DNA of 34,931 nt from Myxococcus vastator (lineage in GTDB: Bacteria; Myxococcota; Myxococcia; Myxococcales; Myxococcaceae): NCBI RefSeq assembly GCF_010894475.1, contig NZ_JAAIYB010000033.1, forward strand, positions 1-34,931, written 5' to 3'. This document shows positions 9,757-17,135 of this stretch, one piece after another. Position numbers and translations under genes: made by a program. Numbering within the stretch: the stretch's first letter is position 1; every line of letters begins with the position of its first letter. Below the pieces are notes generated by a model that saw only the letters and a program-made list of their open reading frames with translations, did no database searches and was not told the origin of the DNA.

Positions 9757-9868
9757 GGGGCAGATACCCTCCACGGCGCAACGATTCCCCTGACCGGAGG
9801 GGTTGGGAGACGACAGAGGCCTACAGCGTGAGGCGTTCACCCGCTGACGTCGGGCCGTGGCGCGCCCC

Positions 9869-10291
9869 TCACGGCCCCAGCGACAGCAGCCGCTCCACCG
9901 CCGCGCGGACGTCGCGCAGCAGCGCCGGGTCCGTCACCGCGACGAAGATGGTGTCATCCCCCGCCACCGTCCCCGCGAGCCCCGGCAGCTCCCGCTCCTT
10001 GTCCAACGCCAGCGCGAGCACCGGCGCGAACCCCGGCGACGTCCGAATCACCAGCAGGTTGGGCGGCGCCTCCAGGATGGTGACGCGGGGCCGCTCCGGC
10101 ATCACCGCGGGCGGGGCCGGCGCGCGCTGGTAGCGCCCACCCACCTTCAACACGCCCAGCTTCTTCAGCCGCCGCGACAGCGTCGACTGGCTCGGCGCCT
10201 GGCCTTCCGCCTCCAGGAGCTGCTGCAGCACGGCCTGATCGCCGATCTCCCGCTCGGTGATGAGCCGCAGGATGGCCTCGTCCAGATTCAT
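9869..10291 (-). CDS. argR: Arginine repressor ArgR
   Basis: 140-residue ArgR/AhrC-family regulator, which binds DNA as a hexamer with L-arginine as co-repressor. The N-terminal winged helix-turn-helix has the recognition pattern SQSTLSRRLKKLGVLKV (34-50). The C-terminal hexamerisation and arginine-binding domain has LAGTVAGDDTIFVAV (105-119), matching the conserved GTIAGDDT of the family; the two Asp residues bind arginine. Start ATG 10291 gives the family N-terminus; an ATG at 10303 (MLVGMNLDE) with AGGGA upstream is an alternative. It is divergent from the arginine operon across a shared AT-rich region with ARG-box-like dyads, so it probably represses both that operon and itself. The overall match is clear. 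Confidence 0.93.
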   Translation of the reverse strand: MNLDEAILRLITEREIGDQAVLQQLLEAEGQAPSQSTLSRRLKKLGVLKVGGRYQRAPAPPAVMPERPRVTILEAPPNLLVIRTSPGFAPVLALALDKERELPGLAGTVAGDDTIFVAVTDPALLRDVRAAVERLLSLGP

Positions 10292-10312
10292 TCCCACCAA
10301 CATGCATCCCTG

Positions 10313-10339
10313 TGAATATTCATGCAAGAACATGCATGT
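10313..10339. promoter_or_regulatory. ARG-box-like sites near argR
   Basis: TGAATATTCA (10313-10322) is a perfect 10-bp palindrome of the two ARG-box half-sites TGAAT and ATTCA, followed by TGCA. Eight bases on, ACATGCATGT (10330-10339) is a second perfect palindrome with the TGCAT core seen in actinobacterial ARG boxes. The sites lie in the argR leader, consistent with autorepression. Confidence 0.5.
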
Positions 10340-10410
10340 GCTTGTTGCGAATAATACGCTTGCGCGGCGCGTCTTTCTGCATAATATCCGCCGCCTTTTC
10401 GCGGCAATGC

Positions 10411-10443
10411 ACGCATTTTCACGCATATTCATCAGGAATATGC
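10411..10443. promoter_or_regulatory. ARG-box-like repeat and dyad upstream of argF'
   Basis: ACGCATTTTC (10411-10420) and ACGCATATTC (10421-10430) form a 10-bp direct repeat with one mismatch. The second overlaps an 8-bp dyad: GCATATTC (10423-10430), spacer ATCAG, GAATATGC (10436-10443). The dyad ends 16 bases before the ribosome binding site of argF', a position where a bound repressor would block transcription. Confidence 0.5.
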
Positions 10444-10472
10444 AGGCAGCCGCTGCCGGGGAGGACAGGCCC

Positions 10473-11480
10473 ATGAAGCACGTCACGCACATCAAGGATC
10501 TGGGGCCCGAGGGCGTGGAGGCGGTGCTCGCGCAGGCGGCGGCGTGGAAGCAGAAGGGCCCGGAGCACGCGCTCTTCGCCAACACGCTGCTGGGGATGGT
10601 GTTCTTCAACCCGTCGCTGCGCACGCGCACCTCGTTCGAGGCCGTCATGCTGCGCGGCGGTGGCAACGCCATCATCCTGGACGTGGGCGCGGGCGTCTGG
10701 AAGCTGGAGCACCGCGAAGGCGCGGTGATGAACGCGGACCGGGCCGAGCACCTCAAGGAGGCCGCGCCCGTCCTGTCGCGCTTCGTGGACGTGCTGGGCG
10801 TGCGCACCTTCTCCCAGGGGGGCGGTGACGAGGAGGACGAGCTGGACCCCGTCATCAACGCGTTCCGCCAGTGGTCCACCGTGCCGGTGGTGAGCATGGA
10901 GTCCGCGCGCGAGCACCCCTGCCAGGGCCTGGCGGACCTGCTGACGCTGCGCGAGACGTTCGGCGGCACGAAGAAGCTGCCGGTGACGCTGACGTGGGCG
11001 CCGCACATCAAGCCGCTGCCCAAGGCCGTGCCCAACTCCTTCCTGCTGAGCGCGGCGGCGGCGGGCTGTGAGATTCGCGTGGCCCACCCTCCTGGGTTCG
11101 ACCTGCACCCGGCCGTCCGCGCCGAGGCGGAGGCGTACGCCAGGGCCACCGGCGGCAGCATCACCTACACGCACGACCAGGACGAGGCCCTGGCTGGCAG
11201 CCGCGCCGTCTACGCCAAGTCGTGGGGCCCCACGGCCGCGGCGGCGTTTTCGCCCAACGACGTCAACGCGCTGCTCGCGTCCTACTCCGGTTGGATGCCC
11301 ACCCGCCTGACGATGTCGCGCGCGCAGAAGGACGCGGCCTTCCTCCACTGCCTGCCCGTGCGCCGGAACGTGGAGGTGGCCGATGAGGTCCTGGACCATC
11401 CGAGCAGCCGCGTCGTGGACGAGGCCGGCAACCGCTACCACGTCCAGCGGGCGCTGCTGCACTGGATGCGTTCGCGCTGA
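10473..11480 (+). CDS. argF': N-acylornithine carbamoyltransferase (ArgF'-type)
   Basis: 335-residue transcarbamylase that moves the carbamoyl group of carbamoyl phosphate to an N-acylornithine, giving N-acylcitrulline. It is the N-acetyl/N-succinylornithine type, not classic ornithine carbamoyltransferase. Carbamoyl phosphate site: FFNPSLRTRTSFE (44-56) and HPCQ (148-151). Acylornithine side: LTWAPHIKPLPKAVPNS (173-189), VYAKSWG (246-252) and HCLPVRRNV (292-300), all hallmarks of the Xanthomonas/Bacteroides enzymes. Two key positions are unusual: Ala91 stands where the acetylornithine enzyme has Glu92 and the succinylornithine enzyme has Pro, and Glu301 stands where the former has the carboxylated Lys302. 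The acyl group is therefore uncertain. ATG 10473 follows GGAGG with 8-base spacing. First gene of the arg operon. Confidence 0.9.
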   Translation: MKHVTHIKDLGPEGVEAVLAQAAAWKQKGPEHALFANTLLGMVFFNPSLRTRTSFEAVMLRGGGNAIILDVGAGVWKLEHREGAVMNADRAEHLKEAAPVLSRFVDVLGVRTFSQGGGDEEDELDPVINAFRQWSTVPVVSMESAREHPCQGLADLLTLRETFGGTKKLPVTLTWAPHIKPLPKAVPNSFLLSAAAAGCEIRVAHPPGFDLHPAVRAEAEAYARATGGSITYTHDQDEALAGSRAVYAKSWGPTAAAAFSPNDVNALLASYSGWMPTRLTMSRAQKDAAFLHCLPVRRNVEVADEVLDHPSSRVVDEAGNRYHVQRALLHWMRSR

Positions 11481-11523
11481 GCGGTCCCTCCGCATACTTC
11501 CCTTCCTGACTTCGAGGTCTCAC

Positions 11524-12450
11524 GTGCCCCTTTCGCCCGACCCCTATTCCGCGCTTCGCAACGCGGCGAAGTACGTGCAGCAGTTCCGCCGCAAGACGTT
11601 CGTGGTGAAGCTCGGCGGCGCCATGCTGAGCGACCCGCGCCTGCGCCGCGCCGCCTGCGAGCAGATTGCCCTGCTGTGGACCTTCTCCATCCGCCCCGTC
11701 GTGGTGCACGGCGGCGGACCGGAGCTGGACGCGCTGTGTGACGCACTCCACCTGCCGGTGGAGAAGGTGGCCGGCCGCCGCGTCACCTCCGCGCCCGTGC
11801 TGGACGCGGCGAAGATGGTGCTCGCGGGCAAGCTGCACACGGACCTGCTGGCGGACCTCCAGGCGGCGGGCGTGCCCGCGGTGGGCCTGAGCGGCGTGGA
11901 CGCGGGCCTCATCAAGGCGCGCAAGCGCCCGCCCGTCATGGTGACGGAGGCCGGGGCCACCGAGGGCAAGCTGGTGGACTACGGCCTGGTGGGCGACATC
12001 GAGCAGGTGGACACCCGCGTGGTGGAGCACCTGCGCTCGGCCGACTACGTGCCCGTCATCGCGCCCCTCTCGGGCGGCGCGGACGGCGCCGTGTACAACA
12101 CCAACGCGGACACCGTGGCCGCGGCGCTGGCGGTGGCGCTGTCCGCCGAGAAGCTCTTCTTCCTGGTCCAGGTGCCGGGCCTGCTGAGGAACGTGAACGA
12201 CCCGTCGTCGCTCGTCACGCTGGCCAACCTCACGGACCTGGGCACCATGGAGCGCACCGGCGCCATCGCGGGCGGCATGAAGCCCAAGGCGCACGCCATC
12301 CGCCACGCGCTCGTGGGCGGCGTGGGCAGCGTGCACCTGGTCAGCGGCGTGCAGCCCAACGCGCTGCTGGAGGAGGTCTTCACCAACGAGGGCAGCGGCA
12401 CCATGGTCGTGCGTGAGAACGCGCAGAAGCCCGCGGGGTCGGTGGGATGA
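11524..12450 (+). CDS. argB: N-acetylglutamate kinase ArgB
   Basis: 308-residue amino acid kinase that phosphorylates N-acylglutamate with ATP, the second step of arginine synthesis. Start GTG 11524 has GAGGT at 11513-11517. Family marks are VVKLGGAML (near residue 25, phosphate-binding), VVVHGGGPELDALC (about 60-73), the substrate-binding GRRVTSAPVLDAAKMVLAGKL, and the ATP-side VYNTNADTVAAALAVAL and AGGMKPKAHA. Length is normal. It lies 43 bases after the carbamoyltransferase gene and its stop overlaps the argE start by four bases (ATGA), so translation of the two is coupled. In an operon whose carbamoylase may prefer succinylated substrate, its acyl specificity deserves the same question. 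The gene call is firm. Confidence 0.94.
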   Translation: MPLSPDPYSALRNAAKYVQQFRRKTFVVKLGGAMLSDPRLRRAACEQIALLWTFSIRPVVVHGGGPELDALCDALHLPVEKVAGRRVTSAPVLDAAKMVLAGKLHTDLLADLQAAGVPAVGLSGVDAGLIKARKRPPVMVTEAGATEGKLVDYGLVGDIEQVDTRVVEHLRSADYVPVIAPLSGGADGAVYNTNADTVAAALAVALSAEKLFFLVQVPGLLRNVNDPSSLVTLANLTDLGTMERTGAIAGGMKPKAHAIRHALVGGVGSVHLVSGVQPNALLEEVFTNEGSGTMVVRENAQKPAGSVG

Positions 12451-13508
12451 CGGCGGCGGAGCTGCTCCAGGCGCTGGTGGCCATCCCCAGCGTGTCGGGT
12501 GACGAGGGCCGCATCGCGGACACCGTGTCCGGGTGGGCGGAGGGCTGGGGCGCGCGCGTCCAGCGGCAGGGCCACAACGTGTGGTTCTCCGTGGGGAGCG
12601 GGCCGCGCCGGCTGCTCGTCAACTCGCACCTGGACACGGTGAAGCCGTGCGCCGGGTGGACGTACGAGCCCCACGCGCCCGTGTGGCGCGAGGACCGCCT
12701 GTACGGCCTGGGCAGCAACGACGCCAAGGGCTGCGTGACGGGGATGCTGCTCGCCGCGAAGACGCTGCTCGCCGAAGGCGCGCCCACGGGCGCTGAGGTC
12801 GTGTTCGCGTTCACCGCGGAGGAAGAGACGGGAGGCCAGGGACTGGGGACGCTGCTGCCAAGGCTGGGCCCGCTGGACGCCGCCATCGTCGGCGAGCCCA
12901 CCAGCCTCAAGCCCTGCACCGCCCAGCGCGGCATGCTGCTGCTGCGCTGCACCGCGCACGGCAAGAGCGCGCACGTCGCGCACGCGCACGCCACGAAGGC
13001 CGTCAACGCCATCCACCTGGCGGCCACCGACATCGCGGTGCTGGCCGAGCTGCGCTTTCCGCCCCACCCGCTCCTGGGCGAGGCCCGGGCGCAGGTGACG
13101 CAGGTGTCGGGGGGCCTGGCGCGCAACCAGGTGCCCGACGTGTGCGAGTTCTTCGTGGACCTGCGCACCACGCCGGGCATGGAGCACGCGCTGGTGGCCC
13201 GGCAGGTGGCGGGCGCGCTGAGGAGCGAGGTGAAGGTCCATTCGGAGCGCTACCTGCCGAAGGCGACGGCGGCGGAGCAGCCCATCGTCCGCGCGGCGGT
13301 GGCCGCGGCGGGCGCGCAGCCGGTGGGCTCCAGCACGGCGTCGGACTGGGCCTTCTTGGGGGATGTCCCCGCGGTGAAGGTGGGCCCTGGCGACACGCTG
13401 CGCAGCCACCTGGCGGACGAGTTCATCACCCGGGCGGAGCTGGACGCCGGCGCCGCCTTCTACACGCAACTGGTTCGGGGTTACTTCGAGGAGGTGGCGC
13501 GTGGCTGA
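12447..13508 (+). CDS. argE: N-acylcitrulline/N-acylornithine deacylase (M20 family, ArgE-type)
   Basis: 353-residue M20 metallohydrolase that removes the N-acyl group; after an acylornithine carbamoylase its natural substrate should be N-acylcitrulline. Metal and catalytic residues are present: NSHLDTV (His61, Asp63), GSNDAKG (Asp92, bridging), AEEETGG (Glu125/126, general base and ligand), GEPT (Glu150) and a C-terminal LRSHLADEF with the last His. The lid domain starts near HGKSAHVAH (171-179). It is shorter than E. coli ArgE and nearer to the Bacteroidetes/Xanthomonas and DapE/LysK-like enzymes. ATG overlaps the argB stop (ATGA), and its own end overlaps argH by eight bases. A desuccinylase activity is also possible. 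Confidence 0.88.
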   Translation: MTAAELLQALVAIPSVSGDEGRIADTVSGWAEGWGARVQRQGHNVWFSVGSGPRRLLVNSHLDTVKPCAGWTYEPHAPVWREDRLYGLGSNDAKGCVTGMLLAAKTLLAEGAPTGAEVVFAFTAEEETGGQGLGTLLPRLGPLDAAIVGEPTSLKPCTAQRGMLLLRCTAHGKSAHVAHAHATKAVNAIHLAATDIAVLAELRFPPHPLLGEARAQVTQVSGGLARNQVPDVCEFFVDLRTTPGMEHALVARQVAGALRSEVKVHSERYLPKATAAEQPIVRAAVAAAGAQPVGSSTASDWAFLGDVPAVKVGPGDTLRSHLADEFITRAELDAGAAFYTQLVRGYFEEVARG

Positions 13509-14850
13509 CACGCTGTGGGGCAAGGGCCTTCCCCTGGACGCGGCCATCCACCGCTTCACGGTGGGCAATGATCCGGTGGTGGACCTGGCGCTGGCGCCAC
13601 ATGACGCGCTCGGCTCGGCCGCGCACGCGCGGATGCTGGCGCGCGTGGGCCTGCTGAAGGACGCGGAGGCCCAGGCCCTGGTGACGGCGCTCAAGGCGCT
13701 GCACGACGAGGCCCGCGCGGGCGCGTTCGTCATCCGCCCCGAGCAGGAGGACGGCCACACCGCCCTGGAGGCGGCGCTGGTGGAGCGCGTGGGCGAGCCG
13801 GGCAAGCGCATCCACCTGGGGCGCTCTCGCAATGACCAGGTGCAGCTGGCCCTGCGCCTGCTGCTGCGCGAGGAGGTGCTCACGCTGGGCGCGCGGGCGG
13901 CGGAGCTGGCGGGGGCCTTCCTGGACTTCGCGCAGGCGCACCAGGGCGTGGCGCTGCCGGGCTACACGCACCTGCGCCGCGCCATGCCGTCCACCTTCGG
14001 CCTGTGGGGCATGGCCTTCGCGGAGGGGTTGCTGGAGGAGCTGGAGGCCCTGCGCGGCGTGTGGGCTCGGCTGGACCGCTGCCCGCTGGGCGCGGCGGCG
14101 GGCTTCGGCGTGCCGCTGCCCATCGACCGGGAGTACGTGGCCGCGCTGCTCGGTTTCTCGCGCGTGCAGCGCAGCCCCATCGACGTGCAGAACGGACGCG
14201 GCCGTCATGAGTCCGCGGTGCTGGGCTGGGCCTGCTCGGTGGCGGGCACGCTGGAGAAGTGGCTGTGGGACGTGCAGCTCTACAGCATGGACGAGTTCGG
14301 CTTCCTCGGGCTGCCGGACGCGTACACCACGGGCTCGTCCATCATGCCGCAGAAGAAGAACCCGGACGTCGTGGAGCTGGCCCGGGGCCGCTGCCGCGAG
14401 CTGCGCGGGCTGGCGCATCAGGTGGAGGCCGTCGCGGGCGGACTGCCCTCCAGCTACCACCGCGACTTCCAGTTGCTGAAGTCCCCCACCCTGACGGCGC
14501 TGGGCTCCACGAAGGCGCTGCTGGACGTGCTCACCCGGCTGGTGCCGGCGCTCCAGGTGAAGGCGGACGCGGCGGCGCGCGCCAGCGACGACACGCTGTA
14601 CGCGGCGCACCACGCCTATGCGCTGGTGGCCCAGGGACAGGCCTTCCGTGACGCCTACAAGCAGGTGGGCCGCGAGCTGGTGGAAGGAACGTTCCATCCA
14701 GACCGCGGCGCCCTGACGGCCACCCACCTGGGTGGCGCCGGCAACCTGGGCCTGCCCCAGGCCCGGGAAGAGCTGGCCGCCTCGCGCGCCTGGCTCGATG
14801 AGACGCACCGCTCGGTGGCCGACGCCGCCGGGCGCGTCTGGACGGTTTGA
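13501..14850 (+). CDS. argH: Argininosuccinate lyase ArgH
   Basis: 449-residue member of the fumarase/aspartase superfamily that splits argininosuccinate into arginine and fumarate, the last step of the pathway; active as a tetramer. Start GTG 13501 lies inside the end of argE and is preceded by a strong GAGGAGG at 13488-13494. The superfamily signature GSSIMPQKKNPD is at residues 278-289, with the catalytic Ser in its mobile loop. Earlier, HLGRSRNDQVQLALRL holds the substrate-binding SRND and PGYTHLRRAMPSTFG holds the catalytic-side His. The N-terminus DAAIHRFTVGNDPVVDL resembles ArgH from Bacteroidetes and Xanthomonadales rather than the enterobacterial type. Length is normal. Confidence 0.94.
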   Translation: MADTLWGKGLPLDAAIHRFTVGNDPVVDLALAPHDALGSAAHARMLARVGLLKDAEAQALVTALKALHDEARAGAFVIRPEQEDGHTALEAALVERVGEPGKRIHLGRSRNDQVQLALRLLLREEVLTLGARAAELAGAFLDFAQAHQGVALPGYTHLRRAMPSTFGLWGMAFAEGLLEELEALRGVWARLDRCPLGAAAGFGVPLPIDREYVAALLGFSRVQRSPIDVQNGRGRHESAVLGWACSVAGTLEKWLWDVQLYSMDEFGFLGLPDAYTTGSSIMPQKKNPDVVELARGRCRELRGLAHQVEAVAGGLPSSYHRDFQLLKSPTLTALGSTKALLDVLTRLVPALQVKADAAARASDDTLYAAHHAYALVAQGQAFRDAYKQVGRELVEGTFHPDRGALTATHLGGAGNLGLPQAREELAASRAWLDETHRSVADAAGRVWTV

Positions 14851-14875
14851 ACGGCATCCCCGTGAGGAGCGAATC

Positions 14876-16066
14876 ATGAGCAACAAGAAGAACGTGGTGC
14901 TGGCCTTCTCCGGCGGACTCGATACCGCTTTCTGCGCCGTCTACCTGCGCGAGCAGGGCTACGACGTCACCACCGTCACGGTGGACACCGGCGGCTTCCC
15001 GCCCGAGCAGCTGGAGCGCATCGCCGCGCTGGCCAGGCAGCTGGGCGCGGTGGAGCACGTGACGGTGGACGCGCGCGAGACGCTCTTCCAGGGCTACCTG
15101 CGCTACCTCATCGCGGGCAACGTGCTGCGCGGCCAGGTCTACCCCCTGAGCGTGTCCGCGGAGCGGGCCTGCCAGGCGGTGGAGGTGGTCCGCGTGGCGC
15201 GCGAGAAGGGCACCCAGGCGCTGGCGCACGGCAGCACGGGCGCGGGCAATGACCAGGTGCGCTTCGACGTGGCCTTCCGCTCGCTGGCGCCGGAGCTGGA
15301 GCTGCTCACGCCCATCCGCACGCTGGCCCTGAGCCGGCAGCAGGAGCTGTCCTACCTGGCCGAGCGCGGCGTCCACCTGCCGCCGAAGCTGGGCGCCTAC
15401 TCCGTCAACGAGGGCATGTGGGGCACCTCCGTGGGCGGCAGCGAGACGCTGGACTCCTGGAAGGCGCTGCCCGAGGCGGCCTTCCCCGGCGGCGAGCTGC
15501 CCCAGGACTTGAAGCCCCGTCCCCTCACGGTGTCCTTCGAGAAGGGCGTCCCGGTGGCGCTGGACGGCGAGAAGCTGGGCCCCGTGAAGCTGGTGGAGGC
15601 GCTCAACGCGCTGGGGCGCACCTACGGCATCGGCCGGGGCGTGCACCTGGGTGACACGATTCTGGGCATCAAGGGCCGCGTGGGCTTCGAGGCGCCGGCG
15701 GCGCACCTGCTCGTCACCGCGCACCGCGAGCTGGAGAAGCTGGTGCTCTCCGGCAAGCAGCTCTTCTGGAAGGAGTCGATGGGCAACCTCTACGGCTCGC
15801 TGCTGCACGAGGGCCACTTCTTCGACCCGCTGGTGAAGGACCTGGAGGCGTTCCTCACCTCGTCGCAGGAGCGCGTGACGGGCGAAGTGCGGCTGGTGCT
15901 GCACCCGCGCACGCAGGTGGTGGAGGGCGTGCGTTCGCCGCACTCGCTGATGGATGCGAAGGTGGCGACGTACGGAGAGGCCAACGTGTTGTGGAACGGC
16001 TCGGAAGCGGCGGGCTTCGCCAAGCTGTACGGCGTCGCGCAGATGCTCTCGCATCGGGCGAAGTGA
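14876..16066 (+). CDS. argG: Argininosuccinate synthase ArgG
   Basis: 396-residue ATP-dependent ligase that joins citrulline and aspartate to argininosuccinate. The N-type ATP pyrophosphatase loop FSGGLDTAF is at residues 11-19. Later GSTGAGNDQVRFD (aspartate/citrulline binding) and SVNEGMWGTSVGG are diagnostic of the family. The version of these motifs, and the segments TVTVDTGGF and NVLRGQVYPLSVSAER, match the Bacteroidetes/Xanthomonas branch more than the common proteobacterial ArgG. ATG 14876 follows GAGGAG with good spacing, 25 bases after argH. Only seven bases separate it from the P-loop gene, so they are surely one transcript. Confidence 0.94.
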   Translation: MSNKKNVVLAFSGGLDTAFCAVYLREQGYDVTTVTVDTGGFPPEQLERIAALARQLGAVEHVTVDARETLFQGYLRYLIAGNVLRGQVYPLSVSAERACQAVEVVRVAREKGTQALAHGSTGAGNDQVRFDVAFRSLAPELELLTPIRTLALSRQQELSYLAERGVHLPPKLGAYSVNEGMWGTSVGGSETLDSWKALPEAAFPGGELPQDLKPRPLTVSFEKGVPVALDGEKLGPVKLVEALNALGRTYGIGRGVHLGDTILGIKGRVGFEAPAAHLLVTAHRELEKLVLSGKQLFWKESMGNLYGSLLHEGHFFDPLVKDLEAFLTSSQERVTGEVRLVLHPRTQVVEGVRSPHSLMDAKVATYGEANVLWNGSEAAGFAKLYGVAQMLSHRAK

Positions 16067-16073
16067 GGGTGCC

Positions 16074-17135
16074 ATGAAGGTTTTCGTCGACAAGGTGGGC
16101 AGTGTCACCCGCAACCTCGGCCTGGGCAGGACGGTCCACCTCGCGTCCGAGGTGAAGGCCGAGGAGGGCGCGGTGGTGGCCGTGCGCATCCACGGAGAGA
16201 AGAGCTCGTACAACCAGCTCGAGGACGTGCACGGGCGCCTGGTGACGCTGCACGCCGGGGACATCGTCGTGGGCGCGCTGGGCCACCGCAACGCGCTGCA
16301 CGGCTACGAGGGCGTGGTGCCCACGTCCGTCACCGTGGGCGAGCGGCTGCACGTGCTCAACATGGGCGGCGTCATCGGCAAGTGCACGTCGCACAACCAC
16401 GGCGTGGGCCTGCCCTTCGAGGCGGAGGTGCTGGGCCAGGTGCTGGAGTTCCCGGAGCTGATGTCGCGCACCGGGCAGCCGGCGCACGTGTCCTCCGGCG
16501 CGCTGAAGGGCACGACGGCGCCGGTGAAGTGCCCCGTCGTCTACGTGGTGGGCACCTGCATGAACGCGGGCAAGACGTTCGCCGCGGCGGCCATGGTCCG
16601 CAAGCTGGCGCAGGCGGGCTTCCGCGTGGGCGGCGCCAAGCTGACGGGGGTGTCGCTGATGCGCGACACGCTGAGCATGCAGGACTCCGGCGCGGACGTG
16701 GTGATGGACTTCACGGACGCGGGCATCGTCTGCACGGGCCCCCGCACGGGCGCGCGCGTGGCGCGGGTGCTCTTCTCCGAGCTGGCGGCGGAGAACGTGG
16801 ACGTCATCGTCGCGGAGACGGGCGACGGCATCATGGGTGAGTACGGCGTGCAGGGCATCCTCGCGGACCCGGAGCTCAAGAGCCTGGCGGGCGCGTGGGT
16901 ACTGTGCGCCAACGACCCGGTGGGCGCGTCCGGCGGCGTGCGCCACATGCGCGAGACGTACGGCATTGAAGTGGACGTGGTGGCCGGGCCGGCCACGGAC
17001 AACGCCGTGGGCGTGCGCTTCGTGGAGCAGGTGGTGGGCATCCCCGCCCGCAACGCCCGCGCGGACGCGGCGGCGCTGGGCGGACTCATCCTGGAAAAGC
17101 TCGCCCCCAAGCTGGGCGCGGGGAGGAAGTCATGA
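16074..17135 (+). CDS. P-loop NTPase of unknown function inside the arg operon (DUF1611-like)
   Basis: 353-residue protein placed between argG (7-base gap) and argC (4-base ATGA overlap). Residues 1-150 form a beta-rich N-terminal region with GDIVVGALGHRNALHGYEG (62-80) and a conserved-looking CTSHNHG (104-110). The C-terminal part is a P-loop domain: Walker A GTCMNAGKT (160-168), then AKLTGVSLMRD, and a Walker B-like strand VDVIVAETGDG (242-252), followed by WVLCANDPVGASGG. This layout resembles DUF1611 and the dethiobiotin-synthetase/CobQ fold, whose members use ATP to activate a carboxylate or amine. I know of no arginine enzyme with this architecture. Translational coupling to argC suggests a role in, or protection of, the same pathway. 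ATG 16074 is set by GAGGG upstream. Confidence 0.85.
   Translation: MKVFVDKVGSVTRNLGLGRTVHLASEVKAEEGAVVAVRIHGEKSSYNQLEDVHGRLVTLHAGDIVVGALGHRNALHGYEGVVPTSVTVGERLHVLNMGGVIGKCTSHNHGVGLPFEAEVLGQVLEFPELMSRTGQPAHVSSGALKGTTAPVKCPVVYVVGTCMNAGKTFAAAAMVRKLAQAGFRVGGAKLTGVSLMRDTLSMQDSGADVVMDFTDAGIVCTGPRTGARVARVLFSELAAENVDVIVAETGDGIMGEYGVQGILADPELKSLAGAWVLCANDPVGASGGVRHMRETYGIEVDVVAGPATDNAVGVRFVEQVVGIPARNARADAAALGGLILEKLAPKLGAGRKS

Larger units (their letters stand above)
10292..10472. promoter_or_regulatory. AT-rich argR/argF' intergenic control region
   Basis: This 181-bp region between argR and the arg operon is clearly AT-richer than everything around it and repeats ATGCA/TGCAT many times (10302, 10322, 10332, 10378, 10407, 10440). 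Likely promoter elements are CATAAT (10380-10385) on the plus strand and TATTAT (10352-10357, read on the minus strand). Neither has a good -35. A strong GGAGG ribosome binding site at 10460-10464 serves argF'. Expected to hold the ArgR operators for both directions. Confidence 0.65.

Noticed and set aside
10473-11480. Ordinary ornithine carbamoyltransferase (argF)
   Set aside because: The LTW-H-KPL-AV-NS, YAKSWG and HCLP-RRN motifs belong to the acylornithine enzymes, and the classic ornithine-loop pattern was not found.
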